A stretch of 64,000 nt of DNA from Brachionus koreanus (Eukaryota > Rotifera > Eurotatoria > Ploima > Brachionidae). The position numbers were made by a program, and so were the translations under genes. The stretch lies in the NCBI GenBank assembly GCA_016987375.1, contig PJRA01000263.1, forward strand, positions 2,731,412 to 2,795,411, written 5' to 3'. The notes beneath the pieces were generated by a model that made no database searches, was not told the origin of the DNA, and was given only the letters and a program-made list of their open reading frames with translations. Position 1 is the stretch's first letter. Every line of letters begins with the position of its first letter. Shown one piece after another: positions 47,905-58,900 of this stretch.

Positions 47905-49047
47905 TAACTTAAACAGAAATCATTTTATTTTTTTACAACGGCTTTAAGAAATAAATTCATCAGTTTTGTAATCAAAAATTTTTTATAATATTTATGCTTT
48001 GAAAAGAAAAAAGTCTACAAAATTTACTTAAGCGATGTTAATGAACTTAAGGAGACAAAAAATTTTAAGATTTAAACAGTTTCGGAATGTTTATTTGGCT
48101 TTTTTGCCCATACAAAATTTTTAACAAAAATTCTTTTATAATGTAAATTAAGTTTTATTTCAAAATTTTTAGCTCATTTTTGGGTTATTTTAGTAATTAT
48201 TAATTTTATCGTAGATGATTTAATTTTGCCTATGATTATTTGCTGCCACACAAAAAATAAAAATTTTGATTGAAAAAAAATTTTATTATTTTATGTTATA
48301 ATTTTTGAATAAATTTTTATTTTATCTATTTATATTTTTTTAATAATTTGTTCTAGGTTAGTAAAACTTAAATTGGCACTTAAGTCATTAATTACGGTAA
48401 AAATGATATTGAATTTAATTTATTTTTAAATTTAAAAAAATATTGTTCAAATCAGGAATTGCATTATTTAAAAATTTTAATTTATCTGCATAAAAAAGAC
48501 TTGACTTCGGTATATTATGATAAGTTCACCGAAATTTTAAAATTTATGTAGCTTTTCAAAAAAAATGAAATCTAACTTCTTTTATTTAATTCATTTATGT
48601 AAAAATATACAAAATTGAAAAGAATTATTAATTTAACTAAAAATAATAATAATAATAATAGTTTTAGGCTGTAACAGGAAAGAAAGTTCCTGCAAATGAG
48701 GGTTTGCCTCACTATGACAGCCGATTTTGAACGCTCGATTTGTATTTGCCGTAGTTAGCTTTAAAACCATTCTTCGTGTTGGCTTGAATTACTGAGCCAG
48801 GTAGATGAAATTTAACTGTTATTTGAAATAATTTAAAAACAAGATATTTAAGCTAAATAATCCAAGTTTTCAAATAAAATCTGTATGAATCAAATTTATA
48901 TTATTGAAAATTGAATGCTTAAACGTTTCAACATTAATCTCTTGATCACAAAGAAATTTATTAATCTTGAATAAAAATATTCACAAGTCTTCTTGATTTG
49001 GCTATGTTTCAATAAGATTTTTGCATCCTTTCAAAAATTCTATGTTG
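47905..49047. other. 3' flank of the ZER1-like gene
   Basis: AT-rich. Contains the LINE tail described separately at 48640-48800; no gene. Confidence 0.4.
48640..48800 (-). mobile_element. LINE 3' tail fragment
   Basis: The minus strand runs through a balanced-composition stretch (LPGSVIQANTKNGFKANYGK, then KYKSSVQNRLS) into GTTACAGCCTAAAAC and an ATT trinucleotide run at 48643-48660. The structure is like the LINE ends at 2836 and 23570. The protein piece is not recognisable by itself. Confidence 0.4.
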
Positions 49048-49055
49048 GAAGAATA

Positions 49056-49368
49056 GCCATTGTGAATTTTGAAACAAAAAACAAAAATTTAAAATTAGAA
49101 TAACTTTTTTTCTAAGGATCTAAAAATCGTTCTTCAAAATGAATCAGCTGATACAAGGCTTGTATCACCCAAATTTAGTCTATGTAAAAACTCTGCAATG
49201 GTGCAAAAAGTAAAAAAATATTAAAATTAAATTGCACAGATTTTGCACGGACTAAATTTGAGTGATACATACCTTGTATCAGCTGATACGATTTTTAGAT
49301 CCTTAGAAAAAAAGTTATTCTAATTTTAAATTTTTGTTTTTGTTTTTTGTTCCAAAATTCACAATGCC
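49056..49368. mobile_element. Foldback MITE, 313 bp, 8-bp target duplication
   Basis: Left end GCCATTGTGAATTTTG; right end, reverse complemented, GGCATTGTGAATTTTG. The arms continue through AAAATTAGAATAAC, TTTTTTTCTAAGGATC and TGATACAAGG for about 110 bp. GAAGAATA stands on both sides (49048-49055 and 49369-49376). No coding capacity. The end sequence and duplication length are like the other GGCA elements here. Confidence 0.82.
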
Positions 49369-49376
49369 GAAGAATA

Positions 49377-49750
49377 AAAATCATTCATCAAGCTTTATTT
49401 ATTACTTTAAGCTTTTTATTTAAAAGAAAGAAGATTAAAGAAAATAAAAAGAAATTATTTTTAGATGCTCAAAAGTTTTTTAATGGAGCCTTTGCTTTAG
49501 GTGTGTGGAAAATGAAATTACAAAAGCTTCAGGAAAAATATCAAAATATTTAATTAATTTTTTTTTAATTTTGAATTTTGGTTATTGATTTAAAAATAAA
49601 AAGTTAGGTTAAATTTAAAATATTTAATCATAAAAGACTAATTTCAATATATAGCATTTCTATTATGGTAATGTTTCGTATATGTATTTTAAATTTTGTT
49701 TCTATTACCGTTTGCCAGCATCGTTAATTTAGCAAAATTTTTTTACCAAA
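49377..49750. other. Upstream region of endonuclease G
   Basis: A short open frame begins inside the adjacent inverted-repeat element and is not convincing. Otherwise AT-rich leader sequence. Confidence 0.4.
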
Positions 49751-50721
49751 ATGAATAAACTTTTCATTCCTGTTCTCGGATCTTTTGGTGCTGGTTTTGG
49801 TATCGCAACACTTTTGACAAACAAAAATGAAATCAAAGAAATCCTATCTAATTCTCAATCTTTGAAAGCAGCCACAGTTTTAAATCCTCCACCAGGTTCA
49901 CATTTAGTAGAGTATAAACAAACAGGAGTTGTATCCAATGACGACCTTGCATTAGGAAATGTTAGTCGAACCCAACAAATTATGAAACATGGATATCCTA
50001 GTTTGGATAATTTGCGAATATTCGATAACTTTGTATTATCATATGATCGAAGAAATCGAGTTGCTAATTGGGTTTTTGAACATATGTCATTTGAGAAAAT
50101 GAGACCTGCCGAGTCGATTGATCGTGGTAAATGTGAATTTAGAGAAGATTCGAGTATTCATCAATATTTTAGATCGACTAATCAAGACTATAAAGGAAGT
50201 GGTTATGATAGAGGACATCTTGCCGCAGCTGCTAATCATCGATCTAGTCAAGCATTGATGGATCAAACTTTTGTTCTTTCTAACATGGCTCCCCAAGTAG
50301 GAAAAGGTTTTAACAGAGACAAATGGAATGAACTTGAAATGGAAGTGAGAAAAATGGTTAAAGAAAATGACAATGTTTGGGTTTGTACTGGTCCTTTATA
50401 TCTTCCTAAGTAAATATTTGAATTTTTTTAAATATTATTTTATTGATTTGAAGAAAAGAAGCTGATAATAAATTATATGTAAAATACGAAGTTATTGGTC
50501 CTCAGCATGTGGCTGTTCCTACCCATTTTTTTAAAGTCGTTCTATGTGAAAAACAAGGAGAGTACAAATTGTATTCATATGTTTTGCCGAATTTACCATG
50601 CGATCAATCTACACCATTATCGAGTTATCTCGTTCCAGTGGATTCGATCGAAAGAGCAGCTGGCTTTTTGATTTTTGACAAAGTACCACGAAAATTAATT
50701 AAATCAATTAATGGAAAATAG
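49751..50721 (+). CDS. ENDOG: Endonuclease G, mitochondrial
   Basis: Exons 49751-50409 and 50454-50721 encode 308 aa (human 297). A hydrophobic N-terminus (MNKLFIPVLGSFGAGFGIAT) fits a mitochondrial targeting or membrane segment. The DNA/RNA non-specific endonuclease domain starts near residue 75 (HGYPSLDNLRIFDNFVLSYD). It has the catalytic DRGH motif in YDRGHLAAAANH (His near 156), followed by FVLSNMAPQVGKGFNRDKWN. The C-terminal part reads YVKYEVIGPQHVAVPTHFFK, then FLIFDKVPR. EndoG resides in the intermembrane space and cuts DNA and RNA in mitochondrial maintenance and in cell death. The 44-bp intron is among the shortest here. An AATAAA lies at 50789-50794. Confidence 0.95.
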
Positions 50722-52995
50722 AATTAATATCTTTAGGAAATTAAATTATTTGTTTTGTGTTAAATAATATGTTTTAAAACTCAAATAGAATAAATTTTTT
50801 AATTTTGACTTATGGTATATATTTATTCAAAGGGATGATTTATATTTTTCTTGAAAATTTAAAGAAAATTAGGAGGTTTATTTTATTCAGAAGTTATATC
50901 GTTATTAAAGAACTAATACTGGATATTTTTAAAAAAAATATAAATTTTTCAAAAAAAGCAAATTATTTTCAAAATTAAAAGTTATAACTTAAAATGAATC
51001 CAAGTGTTTCAATTGTTTTTTGATGTTTTTTTAGATCAAAAATGATATTTCAGCATTTTTTTTTTATATTTTTTAAATTTAAATCTTTCCAAATCTTAAA
51101 AATTTTAAATATTTTGATTCACTACAAAACAAACTAAAAATTCGTTTAAGATATTCGATTAGTTAGTTAACAGTGCAGTAAATTAACTAGTCACATTATA
51201 TTTGATATTATTTTTCTATTAATATCATTTTTTTTGCCCGTTCGTTATATGAGTTGATACTAGTGTTGGGTACCTTCAGTTGCGGTCACTACACCGGCAA
51301 AAACTTGGTGTTGATCGCATTGATAGCCGCAGGTGTTTCAATTTTTTATTCTAAATTTTATTGTTTTTACTTTATACTCAATTTTTTATCTATCAAACTT
51401 TCATGTTTGAAATTAATTTTAATTTTTTTTGTACATGGCCATCAAAACGACCAACACCAAGTTTTGGTGATACCCAATACTAGTTGACACCTGATGATAT
51501 CAACTGATATTAACTAATATTAGTTAAAAAATATTTAAAAATTTTGTAAATGAATTTATTTAGATAAAGATAAATGTGCGAAATTTAAAAAAGGTTTTTT
51601 TTTAAATCAAGATTGTTTTGCAATATTTTTTGAGGATTTCTCAATGACGCTAGTAAAAAATAATGGCTTTATTTTCATTTATGTTCCTTATGCGTTATGG
51701 AACCATGTTTTTCTATGTTATATTTTATGATTATTCATATTTGACTTTTAATTTATTTGACTTTTTTTTTTGAAAATTGTGTTTTTTACATATAGAATAA
51801 TACTACCGAATATTCTTAATGTTTTTCCTAATTTAAATTGAAAAATTTATACATATCATTTTGAAAATCATTCAATTTCTTTTTAATTTAGCATCTTATA
51901 TGACTTAAAGCTTTTGAATTACAAAAATGCAAAAATGACCAACCTTTTAAAAAATGCAAAATTCTATGACTCAGCATAATATCTATGAAAATTTTGTCCT
52001 TTAATTATCGACACCTTTACCTTCGAATTCTAGTTTGTCTTTGAAAAATGAAATCATGCCATGGGTATAAATTTAACATTTATGGAAACGTATACTAAAA
52101 TCGATTGTTTTCGGTATGATTAAACGTTCAAATGTATTTTCACCTTAATTTTGTAAGTTTTGATTTACCCAATATCCCAAATATTTTAATAATAGTAACA
52201 AAAAAAATAGTTAGTAAAATTAGATTAAAAGTATCTTAAAAAATTATTTCAATAAAATTAAAGTTTCCAAAATAATTAGAAATTATTTTAAATAAAGTGG
52301 TATTATGTACTGTTAAATATTCAAAAAACATGTTTTTTATATAGATGCATATTAATTTGAAAAATAAAAAAAATTAATTTCTGATCTCAGCAAAAGAACC
52401 AGCTAATCTAGTCTTAACAAAATTCGCAATATCACAAAAAATCAGTAAGCCAAATTTTTTGACACTATCTTTAATTGAATATTTCAATTAAAGTCATGTC
52501 AAAAATTGTTCCGAATTCTGCTTTTATTTCGATCTCTTAATAATTGGTTTAAGCTTGCATCAACACAGTCACCTTTTAAGTATGGCTTGGCATTTAAAAA
52601 TGAGAAGCCAACTATTATCTCGAGTTTGCTATCGAATTTTTTTACTTCCATATTTAACTTGCAAAATTTAACATACTAATAAATCAACTAAAAATCCTAA
52701 TGTCTATGTGCATATATTATAGGCTCATTTTTCATCATTTTCTAAATGCGTATGAAAAAATTCTAAATTATTTTTAAAATATTAATAATTCTAATAAAAC
52801 ATAAATTTCTTTAACCCAAAACATTTAATTGTTTTTTCTTTTTAATGTAGTCAAACATTACTTTAGAGACTTATGATTTAAAATAGACATTGTTTAAGAA
52901 AATCATCAATTAACCATTATATTTTGAATAAAAAAATAAAAAATTTGCTTTTTAGTTACCAAAAGAGATATAAAAATAGAGATTGAATAAGCGAG
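50722..52995. other. Intergenic between ENDOG and BRE1
   Basis: AT-rich, with one hAT-like element at 51261-51482. The last few hundred bases should be the BRE1 promoter; no motif stands out. Confidence 0.45.
51261..51482. mobile_element. hAT-like MITE, 222 bp
   Basis: It begins TAGTGTTGGGTA; the right end as reverse complement is TAGTATTGGGTA. The flanks are GTTGATAC (51253-51260) and GTTGACAC (51483-51490), an 8-bp target duplication with one change. CAAAAACTTGGTGTTG near the left and CAACACCAAGTTTTGG near the right form a second inverted pair. TAGTGTTGGG-type ends with 8-bp duplications fit the hAT superfamily. Confidence 0.75.
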
Positions 52996-55900
52996 ATGCA
53001 GTCAGCGGCAGTGCCTTGTACTGGCAATGGTATTAAACGTACTGCAGCGAACGCTCTATCGTCACCGTCTCCAACCTCTTCATCGTCTTCACATCAAAAT
53101 GAACATTCACATCAGCCATCGGATTCACCGCCGCCACCGGAAAAACGTTCTTTCATCGTAGTCGAGTCACCCATCAAACTGGAAACCATCTCCTCATCCG
53201 TAATTCCCTAATAAATCAGTTGCATCATTTAAATTAAATCATATTTTTTTAGGAAGATTTAGATATCAAAGTGTTGAGAATTCAGAATAAAAATTTAAGT
53301 GAACGACTGCTCCAACGGCAAAAACTTGAGGCTGATCTTAGAGAAAAAATTGACAAGCTTCAAAATAAAAAAGCTTCAGATGATAACAAATTGTGCATAA
53401 TAGACCGATATTGGACTCAATTGGACGAAGATTTGAGGCTAATGCTGGAACGATTCGACTCCGAATCAGCCAAAGAGACGTGTAGTCCCATCGGAGAAAA
53501 AGCCAGCTCAAATTCGAGCATCAAGTTATCTAGTCAGTTGGTGCGCAATTTTTTGTCTAAATTGAATGATTGGGATAAATGTGAAATAGAAGATTCACTA
53601 AAAGAACGAGTTAAATTTACAACACAAACAGTAGCCAAGTTAGTGACAGTTTATGAACGGTAATCAAAAACGTTATTAAAATTTTTTTGTCAATTAAAAT
53701 TGTTTTTTAAGAATCACCAAAAAGAACGAGTTGTATTTTAAAGATCTAAGTACAAAAATTCAAGGTAATTTTACTAAAATGTAATTTTTTTATTTTAGAA
53801 ATCTTTGAATTTTAATTTTACAACCACTATAGATTTTTTTTTTCAAATTTGAAAAAAAATTTTTTTTTTAAATTAAAATTTAGAAAAAAAAAAGATTTTG
53901 GATCAATAAGCAAGAATATTTTTTAAATTTTTTATTTCTTATTCAATCCTAGTGAGGTATGGGGTCATTTTAATTAAATTAGTAAGTCTAAAATTTAAAA
54001 AAAAAGTTGAAAATTTTATAAAAAGAAAAATAAAAAAACATTAATAAGTTGTCTTGTTTTTTAAATAAAGTTTTTAAAATCGCAAACTATTCTAAATAGA
54101 AGTTTTTCGGCCAAAAAATCAGTAAACTTGTATTTTTTAAAGTTTATCAAATTGCATAAAATGGAAATTTATTTTGATTTGAAATTATTTTTTATTAGAG
54201 TTAATTTTTGTTACTATTTGTTTTAAAAAAAAAATCCCATTTAAATGAGAAATTTTAAATGAATGAAAATTAAGGATGCATGGAACCATCTATGTCAAGT
54301 AAAGTAGAATCAAGAATGAAAGAACTGAGTGAAGAAAATTTCCGCTTAAATGAATTAATAACAAAATGTCAACAAAATATACATACTAGCGGCCTAGAGG
54401 TACAATGAAAATAATTATTTTTTCAAATTTAAAGAGAAAATTTTCCAAAGAAAAAGCAGCTTGAGGATCAACTGAGTCTCTTTGAGGCCGAAATTAAGGA
54501 TTTAAATCATAAAGCAGACGAGACGGAGTACGAACTGGAAAAAATGAAAGATAAAGCTTTCAAATTAGATTCACAGCTGGCTGAAACACTAAAAAAATTA
54601 AACAATCTTCAGGCAAATAGCAAAAATCATACTGACCAAAATGGTCATCTCGTGTACCATAATAATTTCAAACAAAATCCCTCAAATTTAAATCGCTCGA
54701 ACAATTTTTCCGACAAACAAGTACTCTTATTTTAGAATTTTTGTTTAAGCTTTATAAAAAATTTTGCTTTCAAGCTTACCGAATTAGAAACCGAATTAGA
54801 GCATCACCGCGAGTTGGCCAAAAATCGACTAGATGAATTAGAAAAACTCAATCAAGATTATAATTCAGCAGTAAAACAAATTGAAAAACTTAAAAACGAT
54901 GTAAGTTTAATTTCGTCACATTTAGCAAATGTTCAACTTTATAAATTTTTTATTTTGAAACACAAAAATGAAAAAAATTAAAAAAAATAATATCCTTATG
55001 ATAACTTTATGATAACCCGAGGGGACAAAAACAGGCAAAAAACGCTGTTTAAACGCTGTTTAAACGAAGTAAAAACAGAGAATAAACGGGCGTAAAACAG
55101 CCAGGAAAAAAAAACTTTATCGTTTTTGCTTTAAAAAAGTACAAAAATAAAAATTTAGACAAATTAAGTCATAAATAATTAAATTAAAATAAAATTTAAA
55201 ATAAAAAAATACAACATATTTTTCAAAAATATTGTGAAGAAGCGTGTTTTTTTTTATTTAAATAGTGTTTTTGGGTGTCTTAGGTTTTTTTTATTTGTTT
55301 TTTGAGCGTTTTAGACTCTTTTTTTTAATTCTTTTCTATATAGGAGCATTAGATTTTTATTCAGGATTTTTTAATTGTTTTTTAAGTGTTTAAATAGCAT
55401 TGTTGGGTGTTTGAGGTGTTTTTTAATGTTTTTGGCGCATCAAAAACGGTTTAAAAACATTCTAAATGAAATATTTTGTTTTGTTTATAGAGTGTTTTTC
55501 CCTCGTTTTTTTGGTCCAAAAACGCTCACGTTTTAAACGCAAAAAAACAAAGCGAAAACGCCCAAAAAACAGCTACCAAACGCCGTTTAAACAGCGTTTA
55601 AAAAGTGTTTTTTGCCTGTTTTTGTCCCCTCGGGAACTTTAAAATAAAATGTTTTATCAGATATCTTTAGCTTCTGGTATTTTGAACTAAAATATAATCA
55701 CTCTTCCATTTGGGAATCCTATAATTTTTAAATTGATCTGAAAATTGAAGCTTATCATCAAATTTTACTCAAAAATTACCGATAATAAAGGATCCAATTA
55801 TATTTTAATTTAAATATTAGTGCAAAAACACATTTTTAATTATGATTAAGATCTTTAATTATGATCGAATATTTTGATTAAGAGTCCAAAAAATTAAGGT

Positions 55901-58900
55901 ATCCAGCTATAGGTGTTTAGTTCATTTTTTACCACACAATCCGGGCAAATTGAAATTTATAATAAAATTAAAATGATCATGCAAAAACACATTTTTAATT
56001 CAAGATTCAGTATTAAACTAATTAACTTCAGAATTCTTCAATATCTGCAGAATTATCAGAAAAAAGTTTTTAAATATTTTTAAATTTCATCGCAGAAATA
56101 TGATTTCAAAGTTAACATTCAATGTTAAATTGAATTTTATATGTCTGCAAATCTCCGCCAAAATTTTATTCATGCAGAATTTTGAACACACTTGCCTTTT
56201 GTTTAACATTTTATGCTACGCATGAAGATATGATTCTGTATTTAGTATTTTAATTAAAAATGATTAAAAATCTTTTTTTTTTTTACATAACTCTTGAGTA
56301 TGATCATTATAATTTGATCGTAAGCTTCAATTTGCCACAATCTGTCGATCAAAGAACGGAATAGCTTACATCCTTATGAGAAAATTCGGATCCTCATAGT
56401 GAAGTCGAAATCGAAAATGTTGAAGATTAATTTTCTATTTTTTTGATTAAGATTTTTGTTTTTTTTTTATGACATTACTCACGCCCACCAAACTGAAAGG
56501 GTCACTTTTTTAGGATATATTTCTGAATTCTGGCCTAAATCTTAGTGCGACTTATAGGCACCTAGTTATTAGGTAAGTGGTACATTAATAAATATTTTAT
56601 TATAGATAATTTTAATTTTAATTTCAAATCAATTAAAACTTAAGCATATTTTCAGCAGAATTAGCTAAATGCATTACTTAATTTTGTTTCGCTTACATCC
56701 ATGAAAGTAGTATCAGTGTATCTATACAGCTATCAACTATCTATAATAGTATTGGTTTCCTTTCGCATGATTTCTCCATTCTGATGGTTAGAAAAGGCAT
56801 TATTGAGGTTATGTATTTTAATCTATAGAAAAAGTTGGCATGACACTATCAAAACAATCTTCTGCTTTCATAAAAATAAATCTCATTTATTAACTTAATT
56901 TTAAAAAATTTATAAAAAAAATGATCTTTTTGAATAAAAAATTAATATATTCATGTTTATTTTATGTTCTAAAAGATCCATCAGTTTTAATGTAGGAATT
57001 AAAAAAAAATTTATTTTAGCTCAAAATGATACCTGAATCGGTGATTGAACAAACAAGTGAATACCGTATGCTTCAGACAAAATATTCAATAATTGTAAAT
57101 GATAATGTAAAATTGAAACAAGCGCTGGATGAAACTCGCAATCTACTCGAATATTCCCGATGTTCTTTTCAACGTCAACTGGAGCAAATGGAAAGTGAAG
57201 AGCTTGCACAGCAAAAAAAATTAGGAAATGAAATAATCCAAATTGAAGAACAATTGACACAATTAAGAAAAGAGAATGAGCTCTTAAGAATCGAATATGA
57301 GCAAAACTTGGCCGCTAACGAACAAACTGGTCCTATAAACAAGGAAATGAGAAGTTTAATAACAACCTTGCAAACGAACAACAAATTACTCAAGTCCGAC
57401 AATATTCGAACCAAGAAAAGATTGGAAGAGACTCAGCAAGAATTAGACAAGCTAAAGACTAAAAATTCTCAGTTAGTGTCTCAATTGGCGCAAATTCAAG
57501 GAAAAAATGACGAAAATTCCGGAACTAAAGAAGTTTCTGAAATATCAATTAAAACTGAACCAGATATAGAAGTTAAAAAGGAGAACGAGGAAAAAGACAG
57601 TTTGATTAAAGATTTAGAAGAAAAAAACCGTAGATTGCAAGAAAGTCATAAAGATATGAAGAATATAATTGATATATATACAAAGTCTTCGAGCAATTCT
57701 GCGGGATCGTCATCTAAAGATCATAAAGAAAAAAAGTATTCAAATGAACTTGAAGAAGCAAGGCAAGAAATAAAACGCCTAAAAGAATGTCTTGAAAAGT
57801 TGAAGTCCTCATCCTCTTCTTCTAGTAAATTGATAGTGCCAACACAATCCATTCCTTCCAATTCACCGTCTACTCGGCATCATCATAAAACAGAGTATCA
57901 TCATCATCATCATCACCACGATGAATCTAGTAATCCAACCAATTCATCAAATGCCGATTATGTCAAGAAAATAAAATCACTCGAAGATAGCATAAAAGAA
58001 CTGCAAAAAAATTTAAATAATAAAAAACAGGAAGAAGTAGCTCTAGTGAATGATATGGAAATTACTGGCCAAGCTTTTGAAGACATGCAGGTAATTATAA
58101 TGTGCATAATCTTTTAAAATCAATAGAAACTTTTTTTTCTTGTCGTTGATCAAATTTAAATTAAAATTAGATTTTTTCATCCAAATTTTTTTTCCTACTA
58201 AATTTCAAGCTAATTGATTGAAAATTATCTAGCTTTTTTTTCAGAAAATTATTTAAAAAAACCTTACAAAATTGCAATAATTTTACATATTTGTTAAATC
58301 TCTAATATCTAATTTAGTTTAATTATCGAAGAAATAAAATAAACAAATAATTTGAATAATTAAATTGTGCAAATAAAATCCATGGAAAAAATTGTATAAG
58401 CATTAGTAAAATTGATTTTCTTCCGAAAAATCATTAAAAAACAAAACTTCGAGTTTAGTTTGAAAATAATGATGAAAAACTGTTTGAAAAAATATCCTAG
58501 AAATGTCCTATATGAAAATAAATCATGAAAATCAAAAAATTTCTTTTTATAAAATAAAAAAAATATCAACAATAATTTATTTTATTTGATTCACATTTGT
58601 AGAATTAGAAATTTTCAAATTGAAGAAATCGGTAGTTTTAGTTTATCCAAATTAAAGATGTTATTTTCCAAGAAAAAAATAATAAGTAAAATAATTTTCG
58701 TAAGTTTCTTCTTAACTGAATTAATTTTTAGAGTCTCATTAAAGTTAGGGTTCGCGCAGCATTATCATTGTCTGTATTTCCAAAATTTGACTTTTAATTA
58801 TTAATCTGCATACTTGAAAATTAGGCTTTTAAGTCATAATAAAATTTTTATATAATTTTTATTTTACCAAAGATTTATAAAATTTTGTATTAATTTTATT

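Larger units (their letters stand above)
54901..57019. other. Long intron 6 of BRE1
   Basis: It contains two inverted-repeat elements (55016-55634 and 55944-56336). The remaining sequence is AT-rich, with no exon seen. Confidence 0.6.

Noticed and set aside
57021..57414. Minus-strand frames over BRE1 exon 7
   Set aside because: Antisense of a long coiled-coil exon whose plus-strand phase matches its neighbours.
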